From contig JAWZSP010000008.1 of the NCBI GenBank assembly GCA_034401135.1, positions 2,356,001-2,420,000 on the forward strand: DNA of 64,000 nucleotides, read 5' to 3'. The notes under the pieces were generated by a model. It worked only from the letters and a program-made list of their open reading frames with translations, did not search any database and was not told the origin of the DNA. The position numbers and the translations under genes are program-made. Numbering within the stretch: the stretch's first letter is position 1; every line of letters starts with the position of its first letter. The stretch comes from Volutella citrinella. Its lineage: Eukaryota > Ascomycota > Sordariomycetes > Hypocreales > Nectriaceae. Shown here piece by piece: positions 33,770 through 43,620 of this stretch.

Positions 33770-34816
33770 TCAGCATGAGGCCAGAATCAGCCTGTAGCCA
33801 GAACCCACGCACGGCGTCAGGAGCAGTTTGCCAAAAGCGTCCACGGGCCCTCCGCCGGCTAGCTTCCAGGCTGTAGAGAATGCGCCATATGTAGAGATCC
33901 CCATGTTGCCGTCCAGCAAGTAGGCCCAGTGCAGCGAATCCCGGGCGGCCCAGAGCGTGTCGTTGGTTGTAAAGGGCAGGTCAGCCAGGGTCGATGTGTA
34001 TCCGCAGCCGCCTCGCTTGGTGGCTTCATATATGCCATGGATGACGAACGTAGCGAGGACGGTGCGTCGTGCACTCTCGATGGTGACCCATTGCTTCCAG
34101 TCCGGTGCGGGCGCACACCTTGCGACCTCCAGTGTGCGGACATGGAGCTGAATCGCCCATGTGTTGAGGGCCTCGATGTGCATCTCGGCCACCGCCCTTT
34201 GTCTCGGGTCCCCGCCCCAGAGTTGTATCAGATGCAGGAGCAAGGCCGCTTGGAGAGTGGCCAGATACGTCCCCAAGGTCGCAAACGCCGCTTGCTGCTC
34301 TTGGATCAGCTGGTCCACGTGTCGTTCCACGGCGTCGAGAACCAGAGACTCGTTGCGGGCCGACTTTGCGAGGTAGCTCGCGCAGGTGGTGAAGGCCTCT
34401 TTGAGCGGCTGGGGCATTGACGTAGCGCAAGACGGGGAATGTATGAATGGCGTCTCTAGATTGAGGACAAAGCACGCTGGCCAGGACATGAAGCTGCGAA
34501 TCATTGAGCCCACGGCCCAGGGATCCGTCTCCACCAGGCTCCGCGAGACGGGGTGGAGTAACTGGGACGAGGTAGCCTTGACCAACTCATCAAGGAACTG
34601 CGTGCTCGTGGTTCTCAAGTCACCAGTTGGATCGGTATGTGTTGTCGTTCTGGAAACACCTTGACCGTGCAACCTGGTCTCCTGAGTCTGGAGCGGTTCG
34701 TTCTTGTAATGGCAGTCTATCCCGCGACGGCTGCAGTGCGAGCACCGGGGCAGCTGGGGGTGGCAGCGGCGCTTGGCGCGCGCACATGCGACGCAGGATT
34801 TCTGGCGAGAGTACAT
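33770..34816 (-). CDS. Short Zn2Cys6 transcription factor, 348 aa
   Basis: Single-exon Gal4-class regulator from ATG 34816. The zinc cluster is at the very N-terminus: Cys 8, 11, 18, 25, 28 and 35 (CVACARAKRRC, CSHC, C; CX2CX6CX6CX2CX6C). No obvious coiled coil follows. The rest is a helical regulatory region with family-type motifs (TFVIHGIYEATK, DLPFTTNDTLWAA). The protein is shorter than typical members (500-800 residues) and resembles cluster-type local regulators. It is divergent from the DUF1330-like gene at 35294 and convergent with the GST gene. Targets are inferred only from this context. Confidence 0.85.
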   Translation of the reverse strand: MYSRQKSCVACARAKRRCHPQLPRCSHCSRRGIDCHYKNEPLQTQETRLHGQGVSRTTTHTDPTGDLRTTSTQFLDELVKATSSQLLHPVSRSLVETDPWAVGSMIRSFMSWPACFVLNLETPFIHSPSCATSMPQPLKEAFTTCASYLAKSARNESLVLDAVERHVDQLIQEQQAAFATLGTYLATLQAALLLHLIQLWGGDPRQRAVAEMHIEALNTWAIQLHVRTLEVARCAPAPDWKQWVTIESARRTVLATFVIHGIYEATKRGGCGYTSTLADLPFTTNDTLWAARDSLHWAYLLDGNMGISTYGAFSTAWKLAGGGPVDAFGKLLLTPCVGSGYRLILASC

Positions 34817-35293
34817 GGTTGTTTATGCGTACGGGCGTGTTGAGAAGTCAACATGACGCTACGGAGATTCACGTTGGGTGGACAGAAACATCAGCAACCC
34901 ACCCTGTCGCTCCCCACGCGGCCGGACTGGCGTCAGCAGGGTGACTCAGAACGAGCGAGCCAGACCGAATACGGTTTAGATGCCGTCTTACGCCCGGATT
35001 GCCTGCATTAGTACGCGGCTCCCAAACTGTATCCGTCTCGGCCGAGTTTATCAGATCTACTGGTTGGGATAGGTCTCCGCCACGGCGATGACTTACATCA
35101 CGGCGTAGAGGGCAGGACGCAGCTACACGATAAGTCCGATGCAAAGGCCTAAATCCGCCACCACTACTGCACGGAGAATTGGAAGCGCATTCTTGCATAA
35201 AGAGCGTGGTTGGGCCGGCTACTTGATCCGTCAAACACAAGACCAGCCACCAAGACGACAGCACCCTTCACACGTCAAAACATCAACCTGAAA
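34817..35293. promoter_or_regulatory. Divergent promoter with CCGN4CGG and TGACTCA sites
   Basis: Intergenic region between the regulator and the DUF1330-like gene. It holds TGACTCA (34942-34948, the Gcn4/CPC1 consensus) and the palindrome CCG-AATA-CGG (34965-34974, the CCGN4CGG spacing known for Leu3-type Zn2Cys6 factors). Both are exact matches to short consensuses. Function is untested. Confidence 0.4.
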
Positions 35294-36121
35294 ATGGCAC
35301 CAATCTCTTTCCATCTACTTTCGATCCAGCCAGGCAAATCAACCGCCTTCTTGCAATCCCTCCGGTCACTTCCCGAGGCGTCCGGGCTGCTCTGGGTTGG
35401 AGAGTGCCACCACTGGATGCATGAGCCGACTCTGTCGCGTGCTTCGCTCATGGGCACCGAGCAGCGAAAGAGCTGGGACTACTTGGCCGTTTTCAAGGCG
35501 TCTCATCACGAAGCGCTTGAATTGCCCACTGGCATCGAGTGCGTGTCCAAAAAGTGGTCCATCGCAGTTGATGTTGCCCAGCCAGTCCTTGATGCGCTGC
35601 CATCCAAGCTCGAGACGCTCCCTACCATGTCTCGCCCGCCGCTCCCCGCAGGATGGTCCGCTGACAACCACCAAGGCCTCGACAAGAGTCAAGTCCCACC
35701 AGATGTCGTCATGTCTCTAGGCGCTACGTCGCTGCCTCTGCACGGCTCGGGTTCAGAGCCCGTCAGTCTACGAGATTTCGTCTCCTCGTTCGGCACGGCC
35801 CATCGCGGACCAGTCGCCATGTTCAACCTCCTATCCTTCTTCCCCGGAAAGATGGAGCAGTACATGAACTATGTGGCAGCCTTTGGTGACGTGTCTTACG
35901 GAGGGGAGCCGCTTGCCTTTGGGTTCGATGTCGGGTCCTGGACTTCAAAAAATGCCGACTCGGAAGACTGGGATGGCGCTGCCTTGATTTGGTACCCGAG
36001 CATTTGGAACTTTGCCAAGATGCTCGACGACGAGCGGTACGCAGAGATGGACAGGCAGTTCAAGAAGGGGGCGGTGCTTGACAATCCTCTTATTTGTTGT
36101 GTCAAGGTAACGCTGAAGTAG
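35294..36121 (+). CDS. DUF1330/dimeric alpha-beta barrel-like protein, 275 aa
   Basis: Single-exon cytosolic protein. The C-terminal half (about 175-275) looks like a ferredoxin-like/dimeric alpha-beta barrel domain of the DUF1330 kind: RGPVAMFNLLSFFPGKMEQYMNYVAAF, then EDWDGAALIWYPSIWNFAKMLDDERYAEM and a terminal strand ICCVKVTL. The N-terminal half (FHLLSIQPGKSTAFLQSL, WDYLAVFKA) may be a second, divergent copy of the same fold. Related domains occur in small cyclases, oxygenases and NIPSNAP-like proteins, so an enzyme acting on a small molecule is possible, but no catalytic residues can be named. Shares a promoter region with the Zn2Cys6 gene. Confidence 0.65.
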   Translation: MAPISFHLLSIQPGKSTAFLQSLRSLPEASGLLWVGECHHWMHEPTLSRASLMGTEQRKSWDYLAVFKASHHEALELPTGIECVSKKWSIAVDVAQPVLDALPSKLETLPTMSRPPLPAGWSADNHQGLDKSQVPPDVVMSLGATSLPLHGSGSEPVSLRDFVSSFGTAHRGPVAMFNLLSFFPGKMEQYMNYVAAFGDVSYGGEPLAFGFDVGSWTSKNADSEDWDGAALIWYPSIWNFAKMLDDERYAEMDRQFKKGAVLDNPLICCVKVTLK

Positions 36122-36258
36122 GCTCGACAATTGATGTCTAATGACTGAATCTAGAAAGCAAAGTTGGCCTTGTAAGACCAGATAATGACAACCTGAGTGA
36201 CAAAAACCCATCCCCGTCCCATGCCATCGTTCGACTCGCTTACAATGCGCCTCGCACA

Positions 36259-37723
36259 TCAAAATCTCTGTCCCGCGGCGTCATCGAGACGACGGAGCAT
36301 CTCCCTGGCCGACGGTCGCTTGCTGGGGTCGGCTTCCCCCATCTGAGACACCAGTTCGAGCCGGGCATCGTCAGGCATTGCAACTCCTTTAAAACAGGCA
36401 ATTCGAGCCGTGCACATAATGATGTCCTTGATTGTCTGATGTAGCGACCATAAGTCAGACTTTATGGTTCTGGAAGCCGTAGACTGTCGGACCTCCGGTG
36501 CAGCGTAGTGCTGGGTTCCAGTGCTGGGGGGAGGTCTCTTGGACCGGACGTCGTGGCAGCTTCCAAAATCGCATAAGCGATAATGGGTATCACGGTCGCC
36601 GTCGGGGGATCTGAGGAACAGAATGTTCTGCGGCTTTATGTCGCCGTGGCATAAACCTTCCTGCTCCAGATAAGAAAGCGCTTCTAGCATTTACTTGAGG
36701 AGCGCGACAATCATCTCAGGCTTGCCCACATAGAATCCAGTCAAAGTGAGCCGTCTGACGTTGCCGTCCATGAGATCCATCAAGATCAACACGTCGGAAT
36801 CACACTCTCCGTCCCATTGGACTTTGTGGTAATGAATGATATTTCCCTGCGACATTGTTAGCCCGGGAAATTTGATGTGCTTCGATAGGAAAGTTGCCTG
36901 ACATGGTCGAGCTTCTTGAGCATTCGGGCTTCGGTCTTGAACCTTTTGAGTGCACCGGGGTTCCCAGCCAGTGAAGAGATCCTCTTGGCAGCAAAGTAAT
37001 CGCCAGAATCGATATCCACGATTTTGAAAACTGGACAGCCAAGTTCGAATCTGTCATCGCGTCTCTCCAGGTACCTCGTTCGCAGTTTGTTTGGACAGAT
37101 AGCATGCATCCGTGTGCCTGGTCCTGCGTTGTCGATGGGGCCGGATGGCAGATGGGTTGTAGGCCTGTTCGGTAAGAGATATTCAATAGAATCCATACCG
37201 GAAGTGTCAACGACGCTGGCAACTTGTCCGGCCAAACGATTCTGAACTGGTACAGCTCGCTGGTGAAACCACCGAACGAAAGCAGGGTATTCAGCTCACG
37301 GCTCAAGAGTAGCATCGAACCCTTCTGAGAATTGTTTGCAAACGTGACGGCATCATTTCCAATGAACTTGATAAACTTAGATTTGGTGTCGATGCGAATC
37401 AAGGCCTCCTCCAGGTTGCTCCGATTGAGCAACAACGTGAAGTGTTGCTCGGAGGCCGTCGCTCCGGGTACCCGAATGTCAACGTCGTCAGGACCTGCCC
37501 CAACATTGTTTCGTCCAACAGTAGCCAGGTGGGTGATCGAGTTGCGAGTGCCAGAGAAGATACCGAGGCATTTCTCTACCCGTCCTTGCTCGCCGTGGAG
37601 CTGAATTTCGGTTGAGAATCGGGAGTTCTCAGGGGACGTGACTATCTCTCGAGCCTCCGCCGTGAGGGGCACCAGGTAGAACCAAATACGACCAACAATT
37701 TGGGCTTGGTGGTTGACGTACAT
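36259..37723 (-). pseudogene. FHA-domain protein kinase gene, interrupted by an in-frame stop
   Basis: Starts at ATG 37723 (MYVNHQ). The first part encodes an FHA-like domain (HLATVGRNNVGAGPDDVDIRVPGATASEQHF), a phosphothreonine-binding fold. The kinase domain follows after one or two introns. An intron at about 36848-36902 joins LKKLDH to GNIIHYHKVQW. The catalytic elements are recognisable: FAAKRI (Lys), FKTEARML (Glu), HGDIKPQNIL, CDFGSC and YAAPEV. The Gly-rich loop is degenerate (DRFELGCPVFKI lacks GxGxxG). An in-frame TAA at 36691-36693 lies between VALLK and MLEALSYLEQ, just before the catalytic loop, with no intron able to remove it. Either a decayed gene, a strain-specific nonsense allele, or an mRNA-edited stop. 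The exon junction near 37190-37240 is uncertain. Confidence 0.7.
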
Positions 37724-38182
37724 GGTGAGATTTTAGGGCTTCGCGGAGGCGATGAGACCTAAAATGCCACCTCTTAGGTTAGAAACGGGCCCAAAGACGG
37801 CCAAAAGGTTTGGTGTATCATGCGGCCAGGCGGGAAGAAACAAGGGGTTGGGCGAAGTACACGAGGGAGACGAACCTCAAGTGTTGCAAAGGGTCCGAGA
37901 GGGTTGGACGGATGCCAAAGGGTAGAAGTGTCGGGACGGTACGGGGTCACGAATACTGGACGTAGATGGTCGCGCCGGGAGACGGAGGTCGGAACGGGAT
38001 CGGTGGTGGTAAATTGCGAAGTGAGGTAGCAGCTTGCAAGCTCAGAGGAGAGGACAATTCGAGAAATCAATTCTGCATTAACAGGAGTGCAGGAGCAGGG
38101 TTGGTGAGGAAATGAACAGAACCGGCGAGACACAAGATGGTCTTTAGTAGTAGTGGCGAAGTTCAAGACGAACATGGCATCT
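37724..38182. other. Intergenic region upstream of the FHA-kinase gene
   Basis: No supported gene. Promoter flank of the broken FHA-kinase gene. Confidence 0.5.
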
Positions 38183-38666
38183 CTCTCGCTCCGGCAAACG
38201 AGCCATCGTCAGCAGCCTGAGGCAAACTAGCGAGATAGGGGATGTGAAAACTAGAGCAAGCCACGACATACAGCTTGCTCATGCAGGCGAATGCGATGTA
38301 CCGAGCTTTTTTTCGGAGCCTAGGGAGGAAGCGCAAGGCTGGTTGACTACACGTAGCCATGGCTGGTACTATTGGCTGTGATATCTTCTGGAGCTAGCAA
38401 GCAACGCACCGGCTAGCCAGTTCCATGGGGCCGGAAGAGACAGCTGGAAGAGGGAGACGGAAGTTGGCGAATCGAAACAGGGTATGTGGACACTGGAGCA
38501 AGCCACCACCTACAGCTTGTTCATTCAAGCGAACCGGACATACCGAGCTTTTCCGGAGCCCTGGGAAGGAGTCGAGATATCGGTTGGCTACAGGCAAACA
38601 TGGCTGATACTACTAGCGGTGAAATCCCGTAGAGCTGGGCACACAGCCCACGGCCAGGCAGGTTCC
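38183..38666. repeat. Decayed 242-bp tandem duplication (two copies)
   Basis: Copy A about 38183-38424 and copy B about 38425-38666 align at a constant offset of 242 bp. The core agrees well (GAGCAAGCCA at 38254 and 38496; TACCGAGCTTTT later in each) with scattered substitutions and small indels. On the minus strand each copy keeps part of a related short ORF (M-x-x-CSQP-x-x-R-x-LPR), now in different frames. Probably a decayed coding or transposon-derived segment. Confidence 0.7.
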
Positions 38667-39026
38667 CTGCAGCTACTGATGGCCAAGAAGGCCTAGCTGT
38701 CAATGGCAATCCGGGCCGTCACGGGTGACATGAGGCGTCTGAACGGTAGCCTAGACGGGGCTATTTTCGGGTAGCTGCTGGGGGGCGTGCGCCAGCCAGC
38801 CTACCAGACGGGACAAAGAAGCCAGAAAACGGGGCGTTTGAGGCGCGTAGCCGTCCCTTTCAACAGAAGGACGGGCCAGCCCCTTAATTTGGTGAATAAA
38901 TGTCACATTTTCTGGTCGGTTGCATCGCCTTGAGTGGTCCCCGTTGTTCCTCATTCAAACTTGTCTCCAAATTCGCCTCCGTTGTCCACCATCGTTTGCA
39001 CCCACCTCCTGCTCCCGACCACGACG
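38667..39026. other. Intergenic region upstream of the Trp-rich protein gene
   Basis: No gene seen. C-rich leader from about 38940 to the ATG at 39027. Confidence 0.5.
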
Positions 39027-40985
39027 ATGAGTACCCCGACCGAGTATGGTAAAGACACAGACTTTTATCTTTACTCACCAGGAGAAGGCCCGGACGAAAA
39101 TTTGTTCGAAGATATACCACGCGAAATTGAGGAACTCCTAGAATCCTGGCACGATGACCCCGCCGAACTCGCCCGCATTCGGCGTCAACGCTTCACCGGG
39201 AAGCCCCCTCCTGGCAGAGATTCTCCCCCCCCTCCAGCCCTTCTCTGGAGCGAAGGGACCCCTCCGTACGAAAGAAAGATGCCCGTTTACGAGTCCCCCA
39301 CCGGGAGCCCGATCGACCAAGACGAACTCGGTATCGAACGACTTGATTGTACCTTCCCCAAGGCTCCTCCACGGCAGCCAGGGGGGCCGCTGGAAACAAC
39401 GCCACGGGGTGTGTTCAAAGCCCTAGCGAAAATCGAGGAGCAGCGGCTTGTATACCAGGGAAGCAGCAACGGTCGAAGAAAGACGCTCACCCGGGACAAG
39501 GACTGCGACATGATGCGCAACGCGGAAAACAATGTTCGCAGGTGTTGGGTTGATCAAGGAATCTGGCCATACAATTGGGGCCCTTCCTGGGCTCTGAACA
39601 GCGACGAGCCCAGACTTTCCCGGGATCAAGACGGCCCTTTCGCAGGTTCTTTCCACCCAAAGGTCATAGGCTCCGGAAAGTCTCGGCTCTGGCCACATGA
39701 ATGGAACGAGGGCGGCTGGGTCCAGGCGGACCAAGGTTCTCAGGAGACCTGGGTTAACGGCATTCGCGGCTTGGACGACGTCGCCTGGGAAAGGTCCCAT
39801 GTATTCGATGCCAAGTGGGATGATATCAGGCCGAAAGTGGACAGGCCCGACGCATCCCGCCCGTCCCGGCAGTTCAAGTATCAGGTGGAGCGGGCAAAGG
39901 AATGGATCACCGACGAACTCGCCTACGACCCACGCGAAGGGATTCCAGACCTTGATGACCTGGCTTACAAGACCACAAAGTACAACTGGATCAGGCACGG
40001 GCTGTGGTGGTCCAAGTGGGACAAGTGGCCGGGGGAGAACTGGCGACATGAGGGGAAGTACGTGGAAGAGGTGAGGAAGTCGGTGGAAAAGATGACCATC
40101 GACGAGCTCAGAAAAGCTGTCGACCAAGGGTTCAACCTTTTTGCGCCCGCGCCCCGCAAGGAGGGAACAGAAGATGTCCCCGGTGCCGTCGACGCACAAG
40201 CGCAAGATGCCCTCCCCGCTTCGTTGTCGCTGCCGCCCGCTGTCGCTGTCGCATCCATTGAGGCCAGCAACGCTGCCGCCGTCATCGATACAGGCAATGA
40301 CGGCGGTCAGCAGTCGCTACAGATTCACTCTACGCTCCTCAGCGCGCTATTGGTCGGTTCCGAGGCCGGTACCGAGGTCGAAGGGGAGGCTTCTGGCGGC
40401 GGCGAGGCGATTGAAGTTCGCGTCGCAGACGACCAGGCCCCAGCGACCCTGACCCAGCCCACAACCACACTTTCGGTGCACCTCACAGACAGATTGTCTG
40501 GCTTCATGCAGAGGGTGGCTCAACTGGCAGCAGAGGCAGCGGAACTCGGGGAGGAAGTCGGCCATCCGTCAGCGGCGAGCACTAAGGGCAACGCCCAGCC
40601 ACTTGGAACGACAGTCGGCGGCGAAGAGCGTGGGCGAAAGCGCGACAGCGACGAGGAACAGGAGGTTTCGAGCGCCTGGAAGCGTTTGCGACGGAGCCCT
40701 ACGCCGCCGGCCGGTTCGGGCAGCCGAGAGGGACGCGACGGCGAATTGGCCGACGATGTCTCTCCCCAAAGCCCGTCGCCAGCGACAAATGGCGCCGTCC
40801 AGCAGACACAAGCCCGACCCCGCAAACGGGTATCGCAAGGTGGGCTGGTCCCAGCGCTGAAACCGAATGGCAGCTGCTACGTCGCCAAAGACGTCGACAG
40901 CCCGATCGTTCGTCGTAGCGCCCGAGTGGCTGACCAGGAGGAGAAGCAAGGCAGGGTCGCAAGGAGGGTGCGATTCCAGGAATAG
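39027..40985 (+). CDS. Orphan Trp-rich, probably nuclear protein, 652 aa
   Basis: I do not recognise a named family. ATG 39027 (MSTPTEY); the longer frame upstream begins with GTG. The N-terminal 160 residues are acidic and Pro-rich. Residues 167-345 hold a pattern of Trp-rich units: NNVRRCWVDQGIWPYNWGP (168-186), LWPHEWNEGGW (221-231), and KYNWIRHGLWWSKWDKWPG (318-336) followed by ENWRHE. The first and last units read as two diverged copies (N-x2-W-hydrophobic-x2-GhW-x3-W-x2-W). Residues 280-315 form a helical segment between them. The rest is Ala/Glu-rich and disordered, with basic clusters near the end (KRLRRSP, RPRKR, RRVRF) that look like nuclear signals. No membrane or signal segment. 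The gene has no introns and sits beside decayed sequence. Confidence 0.75.
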   Translation: MSTPTEYGKDTDFYLYSPGEGPDENLFEDIPREIEELLESWHDDPAELARIRRQRFTGKPPPGRDSPPPPALLWSEGTPPYERKMPVYESPTGSPIDQDELGIERLDCTFPKAPPRQPGGPLETTPRGVFKALAKIEEQRLVYQGSSNGRRKTLTRDKDCDMMRNAENNVRRCWVDQGIWPYNWGPSWALNSDEPRLSRDQDGPFAGSFHPKVIGSGKSRLWPHEWNEGGWVQADQGSQETWVNGIRGLDDVAWERSHVFDAKWDDIRPKVDRPDASRPSRQFKYQVERAKEWITDELAYDPREGIPDLDDLAYKTTKYNWIRHGLWWSKWDKWPGENWRHEGKYVEEVRKSVEKMTIDELRKAVDQGFNLFAPAPRKEGTEDVPGAVDAQAQDALPASLSLPPAVAVASIEASNAAAVIDTGNDGGQQSLQIHSTLLSALLVGSEAGTEVEGEASGGGEAIEVRVADDQAPATLTQPTTTLSVHLTDRLSGFMQRVAQLAAEAAELGEEVGHPSAASTKGNAQPLGTTVGGEERGRKRDSDEEQEVSSAWKRLRRSPTPPAGSGSREGRDGELADDVSPQSPSPATNGAVQQTQARPRKRVSQGGLVPALKPNGSCYVAKDVDSPIVRRSARVADQEEKQGRVARRVRFQE

Positions 40986-42734
40986 AAGTGGAGGCTATAT
41001 TGTCTTTATTCATTGGTTGGTGTGATTCATTGAAGCAGGATAGATGATAGATGGTTAGTTTCGTGTTTTATTCAGTTTGCTCACGCCGCAGTGGCGTGTC
41101 TCAGTGCGCTTGAACAATACAAACCTTTTCTTTGATGTTTTCTAGGCCGCGCAATGACCACCTTGACGGTGTGGTGCCCGCGCCTCCACCTGGCGTGCAC
41201 ACCACAGTCCTTTTGAATGGAGCTGGGGTCATTTTGACTTCTTTTTGCGCTGCATTGATCGCGACTTCCAAGTTGGGTGGTGGGGGGGGGGCATTTTACC
41301 CCAGACCAAGTGCTGCTATTCTTGGCCCTCAGACCATTACATAATCACCCAATTCCAACGTCACACAAAGCAGAATGGCGCAACCCTTTGAGGCAGGTCG
41401 GTCAGCACGCGTTGCATCGCCAAGCTCCAACCAGTTAAATGAGTCGCAAAAATTATGGAAGCTTCCATATGTCTCAGATATGATGGGTGTCGCAGGCGGA
41501 AGAAGGCAAGACGATGTAGGAGCTGCATTTGGTGCTGAACTTTGCGGTGCGACCTCTAATTAGAGGCCGCACCACGACGACAGCGCCTACCCTGAAGCGT
41601 GCCACAGCGCATCACAGCCCAGCGACGACCGTGGCTGTGGCGTGGTGCGCTCTGCGGGGCGCGACAACCTATATAATGACTTGGACCGGCTCTCACGCTT
41701 GCCATTGTGAATGGAAAGAAACGAGACTAGTATCATTAAATTTGCAGAGATTTTCTCTCTCTTTTGTGATAGATATTGCTACCATGGGCCTATCAAATCA
41801 CGAGATTGAATACAACTTTCACTTTTTAAGAAAATAGGTCGAGATAATGTTGATATTTTACCAATAAACACGGAACTGTCCACAACGCAAGCGCCTCGTG
41901 CTCTGTTGTTCCGGTGGTGGTATATAGTGCTGGGTCCTTTTATCCAATGATTTTCTGCGGCAAGGGGCCCGGAACCGGCTCCCGCGCCAAAGGCCAACAC
42001 CAACAATGAGTCGACCACGATGACATCCAGCCTGGTGTCTATATTTGGCATGGACGACCTGCAGAGCGATATCCTCATATATGACAGGCAGCTTGCTGCT
42101 GCTCTCCCACGTATAGTTGGCTTCGCATCGGGAGTCTGTCTCAAGTCGAGGCTGCTTACATTTGCAGACTCTGCGACGTCATTGTTCGTCCCCTCCCTCG
42201 CTTGCCTCAAGTTACGACTAGCCACATTCATGCCTCTGAGAAACCTTGTTCAGCGACAAGGCGGACCTAGGCTGCTGGTTTGGAGATGCAACAGCCTCTG
42301 CAGCAGCACGAGACCCGCTGCCTACGACAAGGGACGGTCCTGAGTCTCGAGCTACCCACACCAGCCGACTCGTCTCTATATCTGCGGGCAACGGCGCTCC
42401 ACCTCTATAAGCTGGGTTGCATGTTCGGAATCCTGCTGCTTGAGAAGCCCAGGCTGAAGGAGGTGACTGACACGAAGACTTGCGCCTCTGGTGCCCAAGG
42501 ATATGGGCCATTGCTGGCCAATGGCGTCGTGCTCACCCGTGTCCTGGTAGAGCTTTCACAAGGTTCACAGTGAGAGTCGCAACTCTCAGGTTGCATCTGA
42601 TGTATAAGTAGTAAATCCATTTAAATTGACGAGGCAGCTCTATGGGGAAGCATGAACTTCATGTTAGGAGGGCGCGAATCCTATACCCTGCTGAACGGAG
42701 CAGTGGATTGCCAGGTTGTTACAGCCAGAGCCGC
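40986..42734. other. Gene-poor stretch with palindromes
   Basis: No supported gene; ORFs here lack family features. It contains imperfect inverted repeats near 41168-41206, 41544-41575 and 41600-41665, and a G-run at 41281-41290. Possibly the site of a decayed mobile element. Confidence 0.5.
41544..41575. repeat. Near-perfect palindrome around CCTCTAATTAGAGG
   Basis: A perfect 14-base core palindrome at 41553-41566, extended on both sides by GTGCG-A / C-CGCAC arms. It can form a hairpin or act as a symmetrical protein-binding site. Confidence 0.7.
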
Positions 42735-42980
42735 TCACTTTTCGGGCAGAATAACACCCCTCCGCCGTAGCTTAGCACCAAGGTCGGCCGGGTGCTCCAT
42801 CCGCGCCATCACGACGTAGCTCTCGTCACGCAGCTCCCACTCAAAGTTGAGCTCGCCGTAAATGTCCACCAGGGCTTCCTGGAACGCGACCTGGTTCGGG
42901 ACCAGTGCACGCGAAATTAAGTGGATATAGGTCGTGTCGGTCTCCACCGCGGCGTCAGTGTCTTTGGGAATCGAAGGCAT
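42735..42980 (-). CDS. Small hypothetical protein, 81 aa
   Basis: ATG 42980 to a stop at 42735, no intron. The composition looks protein-like: an amphipathic start, the central helix VPNQVAFQEALVDIYGELNFEW, then ELRDESYVVMARMEHPADLGAKLRRRGVILP. No signal peptide, membrane segment or known motif. It is isolated from other genes (nearest neighbours over 600 bp away). Could be a real lineage-specific gene; not recognised. Confidence 0.5.
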   Translation of the reverse strand: MPSIPKDTDAAVETDTTYIHLISRALVPNQVAFQEALVDIYGELNFEWELRDESYVVMARMEHPADLGAKLRRRGVILPEK

Positions 42981-43620
42981 TCTGTTCAGGAGGTTGGGGA
43001 AGACTATGGCTGTGGCAAGTGCTGATGCTGTTGATGTTGGGAGATGTATGAGGTGAGGAGACTTTTGCGGATTAGGCGGTGCGGTGTCGGTTTATATGCC
43101 ACACAGCCGATGATTCACACACTAAAATCCTACGCGTGTGTCACAGAGTTGTGCTTGGTGTTACTGTGTCACTGGAGACATATGGCCGCGTTTCACCGAA
43201 GCGTTGTCGGCTGTCAGTGTACTACGTCATGAGACATCAGGGTTTAGGGTGTAACATATACTCGAGGGCGTCCACCGGTTGGCGCTTTGCGTATAGTAGT
43301 ACGTAATTTAGCTGGCGGGCTGGAGATAAATGCCCTGTTTCTTTCTGTGGTCCGTCCAGCCTTGGCTGTGTTTGGCCCCTTAGGGATGCGCTCTGAAAAC
43401 AAGATCCACTTACTAAGAGTTTGAGTGTAATGGTAAGGACTCAGTAGGGTCAGTGACTGTTGGAGAAACTATTTAGATTCGCACCGAAATCATCTTTATT
43501 AAAAAGGGAAGATCTTGACAAATGATTCACGATTTCATATTGCGCAGAAGTGAATAACGGTACGAGGCCGGTCATTCAGTCTCTATTCCAACCGACTATT
43601 CATGGTGTTCCAGCTCGCCC
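42981..43620. other. Intergenic region
   Basis: Promoter of the small hypothetical gene and 3' flank of the iminopeptidase gene. A short GGGTTTAGGG motif at 43240-43249. No gene seen. Confidence 0.5.

Noticed and set aside
41529..41837. 102-codon plus-strand ORF in the gene-poor stretch
   Set aside because: It runs through the palindromes and an AT-rich tail, with no recognisable feature; more likely chance.
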